A stretch of 33,795 nt of DNA from an uncultured Chryseobacterium sp. (GTDB lineage: Bacteria > Bacteroidota > Bacteroidia > Flavobacteriales > Weeksellaceae), in NCBI RefSeq assembly GCF_913776365.1, contig NZ_CAJYMO010000005.1, forward strand, positions 1 to 33,795, in the 5' to 3' direction. The translations under genes were made by a program, and so were the position numbers. This document shows positions 16,145-23,987 of this stretch, piece by piece (position 1 is the first letter of the stretch; every line of letters begins with the position of its first letter). Below the pieces are notes generated by a model. That model made no database searches and was not told the origin of the DNA. It saw nothing but the letters and a program-made list of their open reading frames with translations.

Positions 16145-17880
16145 TGCAGGAGAGACTGATTCACATATTGCTTGTTTTTGCATCCGTTTTGTCTTACGGA
16201 CAGGTAAATATTGCCGTAAATCCTGATAAATCAATCTATAACGGAAAAGAAATCATCAACCTGACCGTAATCCTTGAGATGAACGGCAGCGAGTATACCC
16301 AGCAGACCCCGCTCAGGTCACCCGACCTTTCAAAGTTCAATCTTATCGGCAGCGGGTCTGTGAATAACGGATATGTGGATCCCGAGACCAACACGGCAAT
16401 TTCACAATATGTTACCAGGCTTGCCCTGGAACCTAAACAAAAAGGTAAGATAAAGATCGGATCTTTTCTGGTAACGGTTAACAATAAAATTTATAAAACA
16501 GAACCATTCGAGGTTTTCATCAAGGATGTCGAAAAGAAAGCCGTAGCTGCAGCTCCGTCCCGCGATATGTATCTGAATATGGAAATCGAAGACCGTGAGG
16601 TCTATCAGGACCAGCCTACCATCGCAGTATTGAAGGTATATTCCAGAAACCTGGATAATTTCCGGAAGGTTAAAAATATCCGTCTTCCGGAACAGGATAA
16701 TCTGAATGTGTATCCGGTAAGTTTCAATAAGTCTGACATCAATCCCGATGATGAAGGCAATATGGCTTCACAGGTACTGGCTGTCTTTATGGTGTTCCCC
16801 AATGAAGCCGGTTATGTAGAGGTTCCCGCGGTGTCTGCATCCGTAAGCTCTTTTTCCAAAAAGGATAAAATCATTTCCAATAAGGTAAAAATCAATGTGA
16901 AAAAACTTCCTGACGGTTCTCCCGAATGTTTTACCAATGCGGTCGGGAATTTCAACGTCAGCGTAGTAAATGCCTCTAAAGAAAAGGCAGAGGTGAAGAA
17001 GCCTATGAATGTTCTGGTGAAAATAAGCGGGGAAGGAAATTTAAAAGACCTTACGCTTCCTAAAATTGCCCCTTCACCGGATTACGAAGTTTTCGCACCT
17101 AAGATTGTTTCCAAGGTAAAAGCAGGTCTCACCGGAATGAGAGGGGAGATACTGGCCAATTATGTCGTAATTCCTAAAAAGGCCGGGGAAATCGATATCA
17201 AAACAGAACATTTTGCCTTTTTTGACCCGTCTAATAAAGAATATGTTGATCTCGGACACCAGACCCTTGCCGTGAATGCCTTTTCCCATGAGCAGATCCT
17301 GGAAGCCCGTACGACGGTAGAAAAGGTAAACGAATATACGAACGACCTGCTGGAAACCGTCAATACGCCGGTGCTCAAGACGACCTCTTTCAAAGTGAAA
17401 GAAAAGAGCAAATTTCACTGGAATATCCTCTTTGTAAATATTGCTGTTCTTCTCGCGTTGGTACTGATTTACTTCCTCTTTAAAAACTGGCAGAAGAACC
17501 GCAGGGGTGCGGTACCGGAAAAGACATCCCCGCCTGTAGGATCCGTAGCGGAGACGGAAAGGGAAATCAGAGAACAGCATAAAACTGATATCAATGATTA
17601 TTTCAGCTATCTGGAAAATCTGAAAGATAACCGGGAATTCGACCGGTTTTTCCAGGCTTATGACGAATTGGACGATGAGGTCAGGAACCAGTTCTCTGTA
17701 TCTTCCCGTGACGAATTCAGCCGTTTTCTGAACCGTTCTTACGGACCGGCAATGGCAGCTGCATATGACCACCTGCAGCAGAAGATGCAGATGGAAAAAT
17801 ATGCACCGGTAAAATCTCCGGAAGAAATTGATGATCTTTTAAAATCAGTGGTCGATTTATATGCTTCGATTACTAAATAA
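16144..17880 (+). CDS. batD: BatD, exported membrane protein (BatD family)
   Basis: The start is ATG 16144, sharing its A with the batC stop; an in-frame TTG lies 6 nt upstream. The protein has 578 residues: a signal peptide (about 1-20, ending LSYGQ), then tandem Ig-like beta domains (about 20-420, for example NIAVNPDKSIYNGKEIINLTV and MNVLVKISGEGNLKDLTLP). A single membrane helix (NILFVNIAVLLALVLIYFLF) sits near residue 430-450. A cytoplasmic helical tail follows (IREQHKTDINDYFSYLENLK...). This is the standard BatD architecture, with the large domain in the periplasm and the tail near BatA/BatB. The short BatD-like gene at 12422 resembles a reduced form of the same plan. The gap to marC is 42 nt and has a -7-like element. 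Confidence 0.92.
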   Translation: MQERLIHILLVFASVLSYGQVNIAVNPDKSIYNGKEIINLTVILEMNGSEYTQQTPLRSPDLSKFNLIGSGSVNNGYVDPETNTAISQYVTRLALEPKQKGKIKIGSFLVTVNNKIYKTEPFEVFIKDVEKKAVAAAPSRDMYLNMEIEDREVYQDQPTIAVLKVYSRNLDNFRKVKNIRLPEQDNLNVYPVSFNKSDINPDDEGNMASQVLAVFMVFPNEAGYVEVPAVSASVSSFSKKDKIISNKVKINVKKLPDGSPECFTNAVGNFNVSVVNASKEKAEVKKPMNVLVKISGEGNLKDLTLPKIAPSPDYEVFAPKIVSKVKAGLTGMRGEILANYVVIPKKAGEIDIKTEHFAFFDPSNKEYVDLGHQTLAVNAFSHEQILEARTTVEKVNEYTNDLLETVNTPVLKTTSFKVKEKSKFHWNILFVNIAVLLALVLIYFLFKNWQKNRRGAVPEKTSPPVGSVAETEREIREQHKTDINDYFSYLENLKDNREFDRFFQAYDELDDEVRNQFSVSSRDEFSRFLNRSYGPAMAAAYDHLQQKMQMEKYAPVKSPEEIDDLLKSVVDLYASITK

Positions 17881-17894
17881 TCAATTTATTTTCA

Positions 17895-17902
17895 TATTTT
17901 TG
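17895..17902 (+). promoter_or_regulatory. Possible -7 promoter element of marC
   Basis: TATTTTTG fits TAnnTTTG and lies 20 nt before the marC ATG. No TTG is present at the -33 position. It suggests that marC and the following small gene can be transcribed apart from the Bat operon. Confidence 0.45.
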
Positions 17903-17922
17903 CGAAATTAATAATTACAGAG

Positions 17923-18525
17923 ATGGAAATATTTGCTGATTTTTCTATTAAGGAAGTGGTTACCAGTTTCATGGTACTTTTCGCAGTGATCGATATTATC
18001 GGATCGGTTCCTATTGTGGTTACCCTTCAGCAGAAGTTCGGCCAGATAGAAGCCGGGAGAGCTTCCATTACCGCGGGAATCATCATGATGGTTTTTCTTT
18101 TTGTAGGAAATAATATCCTGAAGCTGATCGGGGTGGATGTCAACTCCTTTGCTATTGCCGGAGCCTTTGTGATTTTTGTCATTGCCCTGGAAATGATCCT
18201 GGGCATAGAAATCCATAAAACCACGGAAGTAAAGGCCGCATCTATTGTTCCTATCGCCTTTCCGCTGGTGGCGGGTGCCGGAACTTTAACGACCACCTTA
18301 TCACTGAGGGCTGAATTCCATGATATTAATATTATTTTCGGGATTATTCTCAACACAATTTTCGTATATTTGGTGCTGAAATCAGCGAAGTGGCTGGAGA
18401 AGAAAATGGGGGAAGCAACCCTTGCCGTCCTGCAGAAAGTTTTCGGAATCATCCTCCTTGCGATTTCCATCAAGCTGTTTACGGCAAACTTTGCCCAGCT
18501 CGTTAAAACCTATATTAATTTTTAA
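17923..18525 (+). CDS. MarC-family integral membrane protein
   Basis: A 200-residue protein with about six membrane helices. The first is SFMVLFAVIDIIGSVPIVV, and VIDIIGSVPI fits the MarC/UPF0056 opening. The middle has the conserved SIVPIAFPLVAGAGTLTTTLSL, matching the P-L-x-x-G-P/A-G motif region. The last helix is VFGIILLAISIKLFTANF. The transport role of MarC proteins is unsettled; despite the name, E. coli MarC is not an antibiotic-resistance factor. The gene follows batD by 42 nt and precedes a 64-residue membrane protein by 5 nt, so the last two are probably one unit. Confidence 0.9.
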   Translation: MEIFADFSIKEVVTSFMVLFAVIDIIGSVPIVVTLQQKFGQIEAGRASITAGIIMMVFLFVGNNILKLIGVDVNSFAIAGAFVIFVIALEMILGIEIHKTTEVKAASIVPIAFPLVAGAGTLTTTLSLRAEFHDINIIFGIILNTIFVYLVLKSAKWLEKKMGEATLAVLQKVFGIILLAISIKLFTANFAQLVKTYINF

Positions 18526-18530
18526 GCATC

Positions 18531-18725
18531 ATGCAGAAGTTTTATAAAGTATTTTTAGTTGTGTTTATCGTTTTTACTGCCATCAACCTTTATGCTGTGG
18601 ACTGGCAGTCCGATATCTTATCGGAAGATAACCTGAAGTTTGTATTCTCAGCGCTTTCCGCTGTACTTGGCCTGATCTTACTTTTCGTAATGAACACCTG
18701 GAGTAAAATCGGAGTTAGGAAGTAA
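18531..18725 (+). CDS. 64-residue membrane protein downstream of marC
   Basis: Starts at ATG 18531, 5 nt after marC. It has two hydrophobic segments: YKVFLVVFIVFTAINLYAV (about 5-23) and FVFSALSAVLGLILLFVMN (about 37-55). A short polar loop (DWQSDILSEDN) lies between them, and the tail is basic (KIGVRK), which should stay in the cytoplasm. The hairpin topology, the spacing to marC and the terminator 19 nt after its stop support a real gene rather than chance. I do not recognise a named family. A subunit or modulator of the MarC protein is a reasonable guess from position only. Confidence 0.75.
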   Translation: MQKFYKVFLVVFIVFTAINLYAVDWQSDILSEDNLKFVFSALSAVLGLILLFVMNTWSKIGVRK

Positions 18726-18744
18726 TAAATAAGAAATATACCTC

Positions 18745-18773
18745 AAAAGCCTTTTCATTGCAAAAGGCTTTTT
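18745..18773 (+). terminator. Strong intrinsic terminator (probably bidirectional) after the Bat/marC unit
   Basis: AAAAGCCTTTT, loop CATTGC, AAAAGGCTTTT: a perfect 11-bp stem followed on the plus strand by TTTCTGTTTTT. The A run at the left arm gives T residues when read on the minus strand, so it can also end transcripts from the convergent isochorismate synthase gene. Confidence 0.85.
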
Positions 18774-18945
18774 CTGTTTTTATGCTTTATCCCTTTTTGC
18801 AAGCCCGGTTATATCCCCTGATATACAGATGAATTTATACCTGCAGGATGACGGAAATTCATCTGGCCATCTATAAGAAAGCTTCTGAAATTTGCATACA
18901 TCCAAGATCTCATCAGAACCCGCTTATCAGGCTTGTGTCATTGCT

Positions 18946-19914
18946 TTACAAAACTGCCAGGTTTTTTAGAACAGCTTCAGACTTAAGTTCGGTTTCCGTC
19001 CATTCTTTTTCAGGATTGCTCTGGGCCGTAATTCCGCCGCCTACAAAAATATGGACCGAATCCTGATAGAGCCTTGCACAGCGGAGATTCACAAAATACT
19101 GAACGGTTTCCTCTGTTTCTATCCGGATATAGCCGGCGTACAGTTCGCGGGGGAATTTTTCCAGTTCCTGGATCTTCTCTTTGCAGAAAGCTTTCGGGAT
19201 GCCGCATACCGCAGGAGTAGGGTGGAGGTCCCGGATAAGGCGGTCGAGGTTTTCCGGCTGTATTTTGGCTTTGAAATCGGTACGGAGGTGTTTGATATTC
19301 CCTGAGATATGATCATATGTTCCGGATTCCTCTATCTTTTCAGCATATTTTTCCAGTATGCTTCTGATGTATTCCGTTACCGGCTTCTGTTCCTCAATTT
19401 CTTTTTCTGACCAGCTTTCCGAAACAGGCAGGGTGCCGGCAAGGCTCATGGTTTCGAATGCATAGGTCTTTTTATTGAATTTTCCCAGGACTTCAGAAAA
19501 TGCACCCATCCAGGAATGTTCACCTTTTATAAAGATATACCGGAAAGCATTCGGATACGTCCGGCACAGGTTTCCGAAGCTTTTGGTGAGGTCGATTTCC
19601 CTGAAATCCGTAAAGATTTTCCTTCTCGAATAAACCAGTTTCGGAAGCCCGTTTTCCTGAATGACGTCAATTACCTGTCCGAGCGTTTTGAGATATTCCG
19701 TTTTGGTTTCGGCAACAAATCCGCTCTGATCTCCAGACAGATCTGCGCTTGAAACCTTTATTTTTTCAAAATCCCCAGTCATTACTTCTGCCAGATTTCC
19801 GGTAAATTCTATCCGGTTCAGACCATCGAAAGAGTAAAATCCAATATTTTTTTGTCCCGTGATTTCAGCAGTGGAATACAGTTTTTCGTCGAATGGAAAT
19901 TTGAAATAAATCAT
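18946..19914 (-). CDS. Chorismate-binding enzyme, isochorismate synthase
   Basis: A 322-residue member of the MenF/EntC/TrpE chorismate-binding superfamily. It is somewhat shorter than the usual 360-430 residues, with the missing part at the N-terminus. Conserved elements are present: LPKLVYSRRKIF, the D-R-L-I-R-D-L-H-P-T-P-A-V-C-G-I-P-K segment containing HPTPAVCGIPK, FPRELYAGYIRIE, and the C-terminal IFVGGGITAQSNPEKEWTET, typical of isochorismate synthases (G-x-G-I-x-x-x-S-x-P-x-x-E-W-x-E). It converts chorismate to isochorismate, the first step of menaquinone synthesis, the main quinone of Flavobacteriia. A thioesterase that could act in the same pathway is 4 kb upstream on the same strand, with the ECF cassette between them. 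A siderophore role cannot be excluded. Confidence 0.88.
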   Translation of the reverse strand: MIYFKFPFDEKLYSTAEITGQKNIGFYSFDGLNRIEFTGNLAEVMTGDFEKIKVSSADLSGDQSGFVAETKTEYLKTLGQVIDVIQENGLPKLVYSRRKIFTDFREIDLTKSFGNLCRTYPNAFRYIFIKGEHSWMGAFSEVLGKFNKKTYAFETMSLAGTLPVSESWSEKEIEEQKPVTEYIRSILEKYAEKIEESGTYDHISGNIKHLRTDFKAKIQPENLDRLIRDLHPTPAVCGIPKAFCKEKIQELEKFPRELYAGYIRIETEETVQYFVNLRCARLYQDSVHIFVGGGITAQSNPEKEWTETELKSEAVLKNLAVL

Positions 19915-19935
19915 TATTTAAAAGATTTGCAGAGA

Positions 19936-20838
19936 TCAGAGTTTCGAAAAGATATAGGAAATTCCGAAACTTATTCTTCTTTCTGCAAAGGTATTATTCG
20001 TCTCAAAAATCTCAAAATTAAAGTCAGGGTTTTTTAGCGAAAGATGATTTGGTTTATACTGCTGGTATTCAGCAGATAGCAAAAAGCGTCTGAAAATCCT
20101 GTATTGGATGCCTAATGCAAACCCGAAGTTGCTTCGGTCGTTTTTAAAATCATCCAGCCGGTTCAGAACATTGTTTTCCGGTACCAGAAACTGCATTTTA
20201 TACATATTATGATTCACCAGGATCCCGGCAAAAGGACAGATGTTTTTCCAAGCATACATGAATTTCAGCTGAATCGAATATTCAAAATGCTTATTGTTAA
20301 ATCGCTGAAACAAAAGCGGCTGACTGTCTTCCGTAAAATAATATCCGTTAAGAAAAGTATCTTCCTTACTGGCATCCAGATCGAAGGAAGAATTCCAGTG
20401 ATAGATATTAACAGAAAGCTGTACTGAAAATTGGGAACTGAAAAAACCTTTAGAGGCCCAAAGTCCAAGATATTCTCCGGACTGATTGTTGTTCTCTGAA
20501 TTTCCTGTTGTCCAGTTTGTGTTTTTTAGGCCCGGACCGCCTTCAATTCCGTACAGAAAAGTAGCGGGTCTCCGTAATCTGGCTCTTCCGGAAGCCTTTT
20601 GCCGATTGATTTCTTCTTTGTAAACATTTCGTACTGATTTTGTTTCTTCAACTTTTAATTCGGAAAGGATCAGGTTTTTCAGCTTAGACGGTAAAGGTCT
20701 GAACCGGTAGACCGTATCATAAACCACTACTTTTTCATAAACATATATTGTGTCCACTTTCTTTTTTTTGCGCTTCTGGGCAAATGAAAGGCTTATCATT
20801 AAGACTGATAAAAGCAATACAAGTTTTCTGATCATCAT
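19936..20838 (-). CDS. Predicted outer-membrane beta-barrel protein of the ECF sigma cassette
   Basis: A 300-residue protein with a cleavable signal peptide (MMIRKLVLLLSVLMISLSFAQ); the paired ATGs leave a one-codon uncertainty in the start. After a basic patch (KRKKKK) comes VDTIYVYEK and VVVYDTVYRF (residues 28-46), a doubled D-T-[IV]-Y motif. A helical linker follows. From about residue 95 the protein alternates aromatic and polar residues as amphipathic strands, for example QFSVQLSVNIYHWNSSF and FEYSIQLKFMYAW. It ends RRISFGISYIFSKL. I infer an outer-membrane barrel with a periplasmic N-terminal stalk. It is the last gene of the lipoprotein/sigma/barrel operon, 14 nt after the sigma gene, and 21 nt before the isochorismate synthase start. 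The family is not recognised. Confidence 0.75.
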   Translation of the reverse strand: MMIRKLVLLLSVLMISLSFAQKRKKKKVDTIYVYEKVVVYDTVYRFRPLPSKLKNLILSELKVEETKSVRNVYKEEINRQKASGRARLRRPATFLYGIEGGPGLKNTNWTTGNSENNNQSGEYLGLWASKGFFSSQFSVQLSVNIYHWNSSFDLDASKEDTFLNGYYFTEDSQPLLFQRFNNKHFEYSIQLKFMYAWKNICPFAGILVNHNMYKMQFLVPENNVLNRLDDFKNDRSNFGFALGIQYRIFRRFLLSAEYQQYKPNHLSLKNPDFNFEIFETNNTFAERRISFGISYIFSKL

Positions 20839-20852
20839 GGTCGTTCGGCAGT

Positions 20853-21950
20853 TTATTTTTCTATAAAGATAGTATCTCTTTTAATGATTTTTTTAATAAT
20901 TATAACTTTCTCCGATGGTTCTGCTAAAGAATCTCCGGTAGTACCCTTTTTAGAGCGTTGCCTGCCGATTATTTTTTCTTCACTCCGGATTTTTGGGGTA
21001 TTGTTCTGTCCGTTATTTTCAGGTAATGTTGCTTTGATCTGTCGGTTGGTTACGCGTTGTATTGAATCTGAGCCTGATATGGCTTTATCTCGCTGTGGAT
21101 CTCCCACCATATTTTGATGGTAGCCCAGTGGAAGCGGTGAGGGTGCAGATTTATGAGTGGTGAGAAAACCGTTTCCGGGCCGTAAAAGTAAAACGGATAG
21201 TAAACTGATGATCAGAACAGTTCCTGCGATTATTCCCTTTTTTTGCAGTGAAGCATTTGAATGTGGGAGCATCGTAATCTCCCCTGTACTGCCGGAAGGA
21301 ATTTCAAAGCTTTTTGAAGGGGAAATTTGAAAATCTGTAAATTTACTTTTAAAAGTCTGTGCCCAGAGCAATTCGCCCAGCCCAAAGATGACAAGCAACT
21401 GTGCCGTTTTCTTTTTTGGAGTATTCTGGTGGATCACGTTGCGTAATAAATAATTCTGTACCGATTTTTTAGCTCTCAGTAAATGGGATTTGGAAGTATT
21501 TACCGTAATGCCAAGCAATCCGGAAATTTCGGCGTGGGAATGGTTTTCAATAAAATATAAGTTAAAAACAGATTTGTGATGGGGAGGAAGACTGTCGATC
21601 GATGATAACAGTTCTTCATGGGTAAAATCGTAGATGAAGATGTTTTTTTCTTCTGATAGAGAATAGTCCATTTCTGAATAAGTATCTTGGATTTCGGAGG
21701 ATGCTGCCGCAATAAAGCAGTCTTTGCTGTGTCTGCGGATGTGTTGCAAGGCATTGTTTACCACAATTTTTTTCAGCCAGGCCAGTAATACTTTTTCGTC
21801 ATTCAACTGGTGGTTTTTCTGAATGGCAGTGATAAAACTGTCCTGCACGATGTCTTCTGCGGTATAAATATCCTGGATATATCTACGACAAATCCCCAAA
21901 AGTTTTGGGGAGTAGTCTTGGTAAATATGTTTCCAATTAATAGTTGACAT
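20853..21950 (-). CDS. ECF-type RNA polymerase sigma factor with membrane segment and long C-terminal tail
   Basis: A 365-residue protein, about twice the usual ECF length. Region sigma-2 occupies residues 1-75 (YSPKLLGICRRYIQDIYTAE, DIVQDSFITAI, then LLAWLKKIVVNNALQHIRR). Region sigma-4 occupies about 112-165 (LLSSIDSLPPHHKSVFNLYF, then HAEISGLLGITVNTSKSHLL and RAKKSV, the helix-turn-helix). A weakly hydrophobic stretch (183-199) and a clear membrane helix (GIIAGTVLIISLLSVLLL, 239-256) follow. The tail of about 110 residues is polar and ends VIIIKKIIKRDTIFIEK. The lipoprotein gene ends 3 nt before its start and the barrel gene starts 14 nt after its end. No separate anti-sigma gene is seen. 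I infer a membrane-tethered sigma factor whose tail senses envelope partners. Tail topology depends on whether 183-199 spans the membrane. Confidence 0.88.
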   Translation of the reverse strand: MSTINWKHIYQDYSPKLLGICRRYIQDIYTAEDIVQDSFITAIQKNHQLNDEKVLLAWLKKIVVNNALQHIRRHSKDCFIAAASSEIQDTYSEMDYSLSEEKNIFIYDFTHEELLSSIDSLPPHHKSVFNLYFIENHSHAEISGLLGITVNTSKSHLLRAKKSVQNYLLRNVIHQNTPKKKTAQLLVIFGLGELLWAQTFKSKFTDFQISPSKSFEIPSGSTGEITMLPHSNASLQKKGIIAGTVLIISLLSVLLLRPGNGFLTTHKSAPSPLPLGYHQNMVGDPQRDKAISGSDSIQRVTNRQIKATLPENNGQNNTPKIRSEEKIIGRQRSKKGTTGDSLAEPSEKVIIIKKIIKRDTIFIEK

Positions 21951-21953
21951 AAG

Positions 21954-23000
21954 CTAGTTCGGAATAATGGTGAGACTTCGAAAACGGCCATTCTGATTGC
22001 CGGTGTTTGTAGTAGTGAGCACTTCAACATTATTGATGTATACTTTATAGTCGATGCCTGAATTATCTTTATGGAGGATTTTATAAATGTTGTTATCCAG
22101 TACTTTGAAATCATCACAAAACACAAACGGACTTCCGGCTGAACCCAAACTGTATTGAGTACTGTTTTTATAATAATTCTGCAGTGAGGTATAATATTTA
22201 TTGCCGTTATCCCATTCTACATTACGGAAATCAATGGGATTAATATAGGAAGGAAACGCCATATAGGTATTAGCACTGAGGTTATACTCTTCTAAGGCGC
22301 CGGTCTGACGATGTCTGGCAATTAAATAAACACCTGATGCATTGTATAAAAACTTAAAGAAATTTTTGGTATTCGATAGAAAATAGTAAGTGCCGTTTTT
22401 ATAATAGCCTGCATCATAATTACCTGAATTGTAATTTTTTGTTGCCGTGATATAGATGTCATTGTTAATGATTTCCATATCGGATTCAGAAGTAAGGGTT
22501 CCGGCGTTGTGGGTATGAAGAACCGTCTTACTGCCGTTCTTCCAGTAACATAGCTGGTAAGCATCATTCATATTTGTTGAGGAAGGGTTTTTTATGTTTC
22601 CCACAATGTATACATCTCCGTTTTTGAAGGCCATATCTTTCAGTTTGAAACCATCGGAAGGCTGTAGGCCCAACTGCTGTTCGATATCATACCGGATATT
22701 GTTTTTCCAGTAATAATATTTTGGGATATAGGTTGACGGATCAATTTTGATTCCCTCCACATAAACATCGGTATTATCCACGGTTACCTTGGTGGCCGTG
22801 CAACCTGCTCCTGACGATAATATGGTTTTCGCTGTATTTTTCCAGTAGCTGGCCGTGTTGTTTTCATCATTTCCTGCCACATACAGATCGTAGGAAGCGG
22901 GGGTGTTTTTGTTTACCGTTTCATTGTCATCAGTGCCGGCCTGCCTGCAGGAAAATAAAACAGTTAATGTCACAATAAGATGTAAAAATAAATTTTTCAT
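21954..23000 (-). CDS. Predicted surface/periplasmic lipoprotein with propeller-like repeats
   Basis: A 348-residue lipoprotein: signal peptide and lipobox MKNLFLHLIVTLTVLFSC, then an Asp-rich linker (GTDDNE). The rest is built of about seven repeats of 40-50 residues, each with a [DN]-[VILD]-Y-[VIL]-x-[GA] strand followed by a Y-[YWN]-[WKN]-x-N turn. Examples are YDLYVAGNDENNTASYWKN, TDVYVEG with YYYWKN, GDVYIVGN with CYWKNG, NDIYITA with GYYKNG, SGVYLIA, QNYYKNS and NNIYKIL. Seven repeats of this size suggest a beta propeller. It is the first gene of the operon with the sigma factor (3-nt gap) and has an ECF-like promoter at 23020-23047. It is a candidate sensor or output protein of the system. 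No enzyme motif was found. Confidence 0.82.
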   Translation of the reverse strand: MKNLFLHLIVTLTVLFSCRQAGTDDNETVNKNTPASYDLYVAGNDENNTASYWKNTAKTILSSGAGCTATKVTVDNTDVYVEGIKIDPSTYIPKYYYWKNNIRYDIEQQLGLQPSDGFKLKDMAFKNGDVYIVGNIKNPSSTNMNDAYQLCYWKNGSKTVLHTHNAGTLTSESDMEIINNDIYITATKNYNSGNYDAGYYKNGTYYFLSNTKNFFKFLYNASGVYLIARHRQTGALEEYNLSANTYMAFPSYINPIDFRNVEWDNGNKYYTSLQNYYKNSTQYSLGSAGSPFVFCDDFKVLDNNIYKILHKDNSGIDYKVYINNVEVLTTTNTGNQNGRFRSLTIIPN

Positions 23001-23351
23001 AATAGTACCTTTTTATTTAAAGATGAAAAAAAAGAGAAAGGTTGCACTAAAAAGATAAAAAAAATGAAATAATTTTTAAATGTAATACTATTAATCTTCG
23101 ATCCGTTACGATTTTCTAAATAATTCAATCTCTTCAGGTACGGTTTGAAACAAAGATCAACGGTTAATCTATTCTGCCATATGGTTAGTTTTAATTAAAG
23201 AACAGGCTGTATGCTCTGCTGAAAGCCGATGCTCTGAAACAAAAAATCCCGGATCATACCGGAATCTTTCATGTGAATATTTAGAAAATCTATTTTTTTA
23301 GTATTATTTTTTAAGGAAATAATTAAAAGTTGCCACAAAGTCATATCCCTC
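23001..23351 (-). other. 350-bp spacer in the ECF cassette
   Basis: No gene is recognised here. The sequence is AT-rich. The proximal 50 bp hold the ECF-like promoter of the propeller lipoprotein (23020-23047). The rest shows no clear hairpin with a T tract and no repeat. A 76-codon open frame (23195-23425) overlaps the neighbouring lipoprotein gene out of frame and looks like chance. Confidence 0.6.
23020..23047 (-). promoter_or_regulatory. ECF-type promoter, copy 1 (before the lipoprotein/sigma/barrel operon)
   Basis: On the minus strand: GTGCAACC (23047-23040), a 14-nt T-rich spacer, CATCTT (23025-23020). The start codon is 20 nt after the last box. The GCAACC box resembles the AAC-containing -35 element of ECF promoters and CATCTT the -10. 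A second copy with identical boxes and identical spacing precedes the other cassette lipoprotein, which makes chance unlikely. Confidence 0.7.
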
Positions 23352-23783
23352 TCAGTTACAGTTTCCGTTGCAGGGTGTAGTCTGGTCTGCATCCTGTGTG
23401 GTAAATGTGAACTGAAACTCCTCATAATTTTCTTTTTCCACCGTTTTTATATAATTTTCATCTCTCATTAAAATATTCCGGCTGTTGTTATCCGTTGCCT
23501 TCCACACCTTAAACCGGTTTTGCCCATATACAATTTTTACGCTGTCAGCATAGAAGATGATATCTTCTACAGAACCGAAATTCACATCCAGTTCCTGGCT
23601 GTATGTATTCCCCTTGCTGATTATGTGCCTGGTTTTTTTACCCTGACTGTATGAGTACAGATCGATATCGGCATTGCTGCCGTTGGTGTAGTTGTATTTA
23701 TTAATGATCCGGTAATCTATAATTTCCCTTCCGCAGCTTGCGGCCAGAGATAAAAAGGCGATGCAGTAAAATATTTTTTTCAT
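23352..23783 (-). CDS. Predicted small lipoprotein of the ECF cassette
   Basis: The start is taken at MKKIFYCIAFLSLAASC; an ATG two codons upstream (23789) is an alternative. The 143-residue product has a lipobox (LAASC) and no other hydrophobic segment. The mature part looks like one beta domain: IDYRIINKYNYTNGSNADIDL, then YSYSQGKKTRHIISKGNTYS, DIIFYADSVKIVYG and FKVWKATDNN. It ends CNGNCN, giving two extra cysteines that could form a disulfide. It is transcribed as its own unit from an ECF-like promoter (23831-23858) identical in boxes to that of the sigma operon, so it should belong to the same regulon. No known family is recognised. Confidence 0.8.
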   Translation of the reverse strand: MKKIFYCIAFLSLAASCGREIIDYRIINKYNYTNGSNADIDLYSYSQGKKTRHIISKGNTYSQELDVNFGSVEDIIFYADSVKIVYGQNRFKVWKATDNNSRNILMRDENYIKTVEKENYEEFQFTFTTQDADQTTPCNGNCN

Positions 23784-23830
23784 AGTCATGAAGTTGCCGG
23801 GTATTCTCTAAATAATCAGGCATTTCTGAT

Positions 23831-23858
23831 AAGATGCAGAAAAAACAAAAGGTTGCAC
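23831..23858 (-). promoter_or_regulatory. ECF-type promoter, copy 2 (before the small lipoprotein)
   Basis: On the minus strand: GTGCAACC (23858-23851), 14 nt, CATCTT (23836-23831), followed about 42-48 nt later by the start codon. Boxes and spacing are the same as in copy 1 at 23020-23047, while the bases further from the boxes differ. Confidence 0.7.
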
Positions 23859-23987
23859 CCGGATATAAAAAAAGCCTAAAAAAAATGAGCCTGTTATTGA
23901 ATCATCATGTAAAGATCAGCAATTTTAAAAAAGATCATTAAAAATCACTACATTACCAAATACTAATGGTGATTTGCTGAAATGTTT

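Noticed and set aside
17074..17772. A 232-codon minus-strand frame opposite batD
   Set aside because: batD is clear by architecture and operon position. The antisense frame has no domain or promoter.
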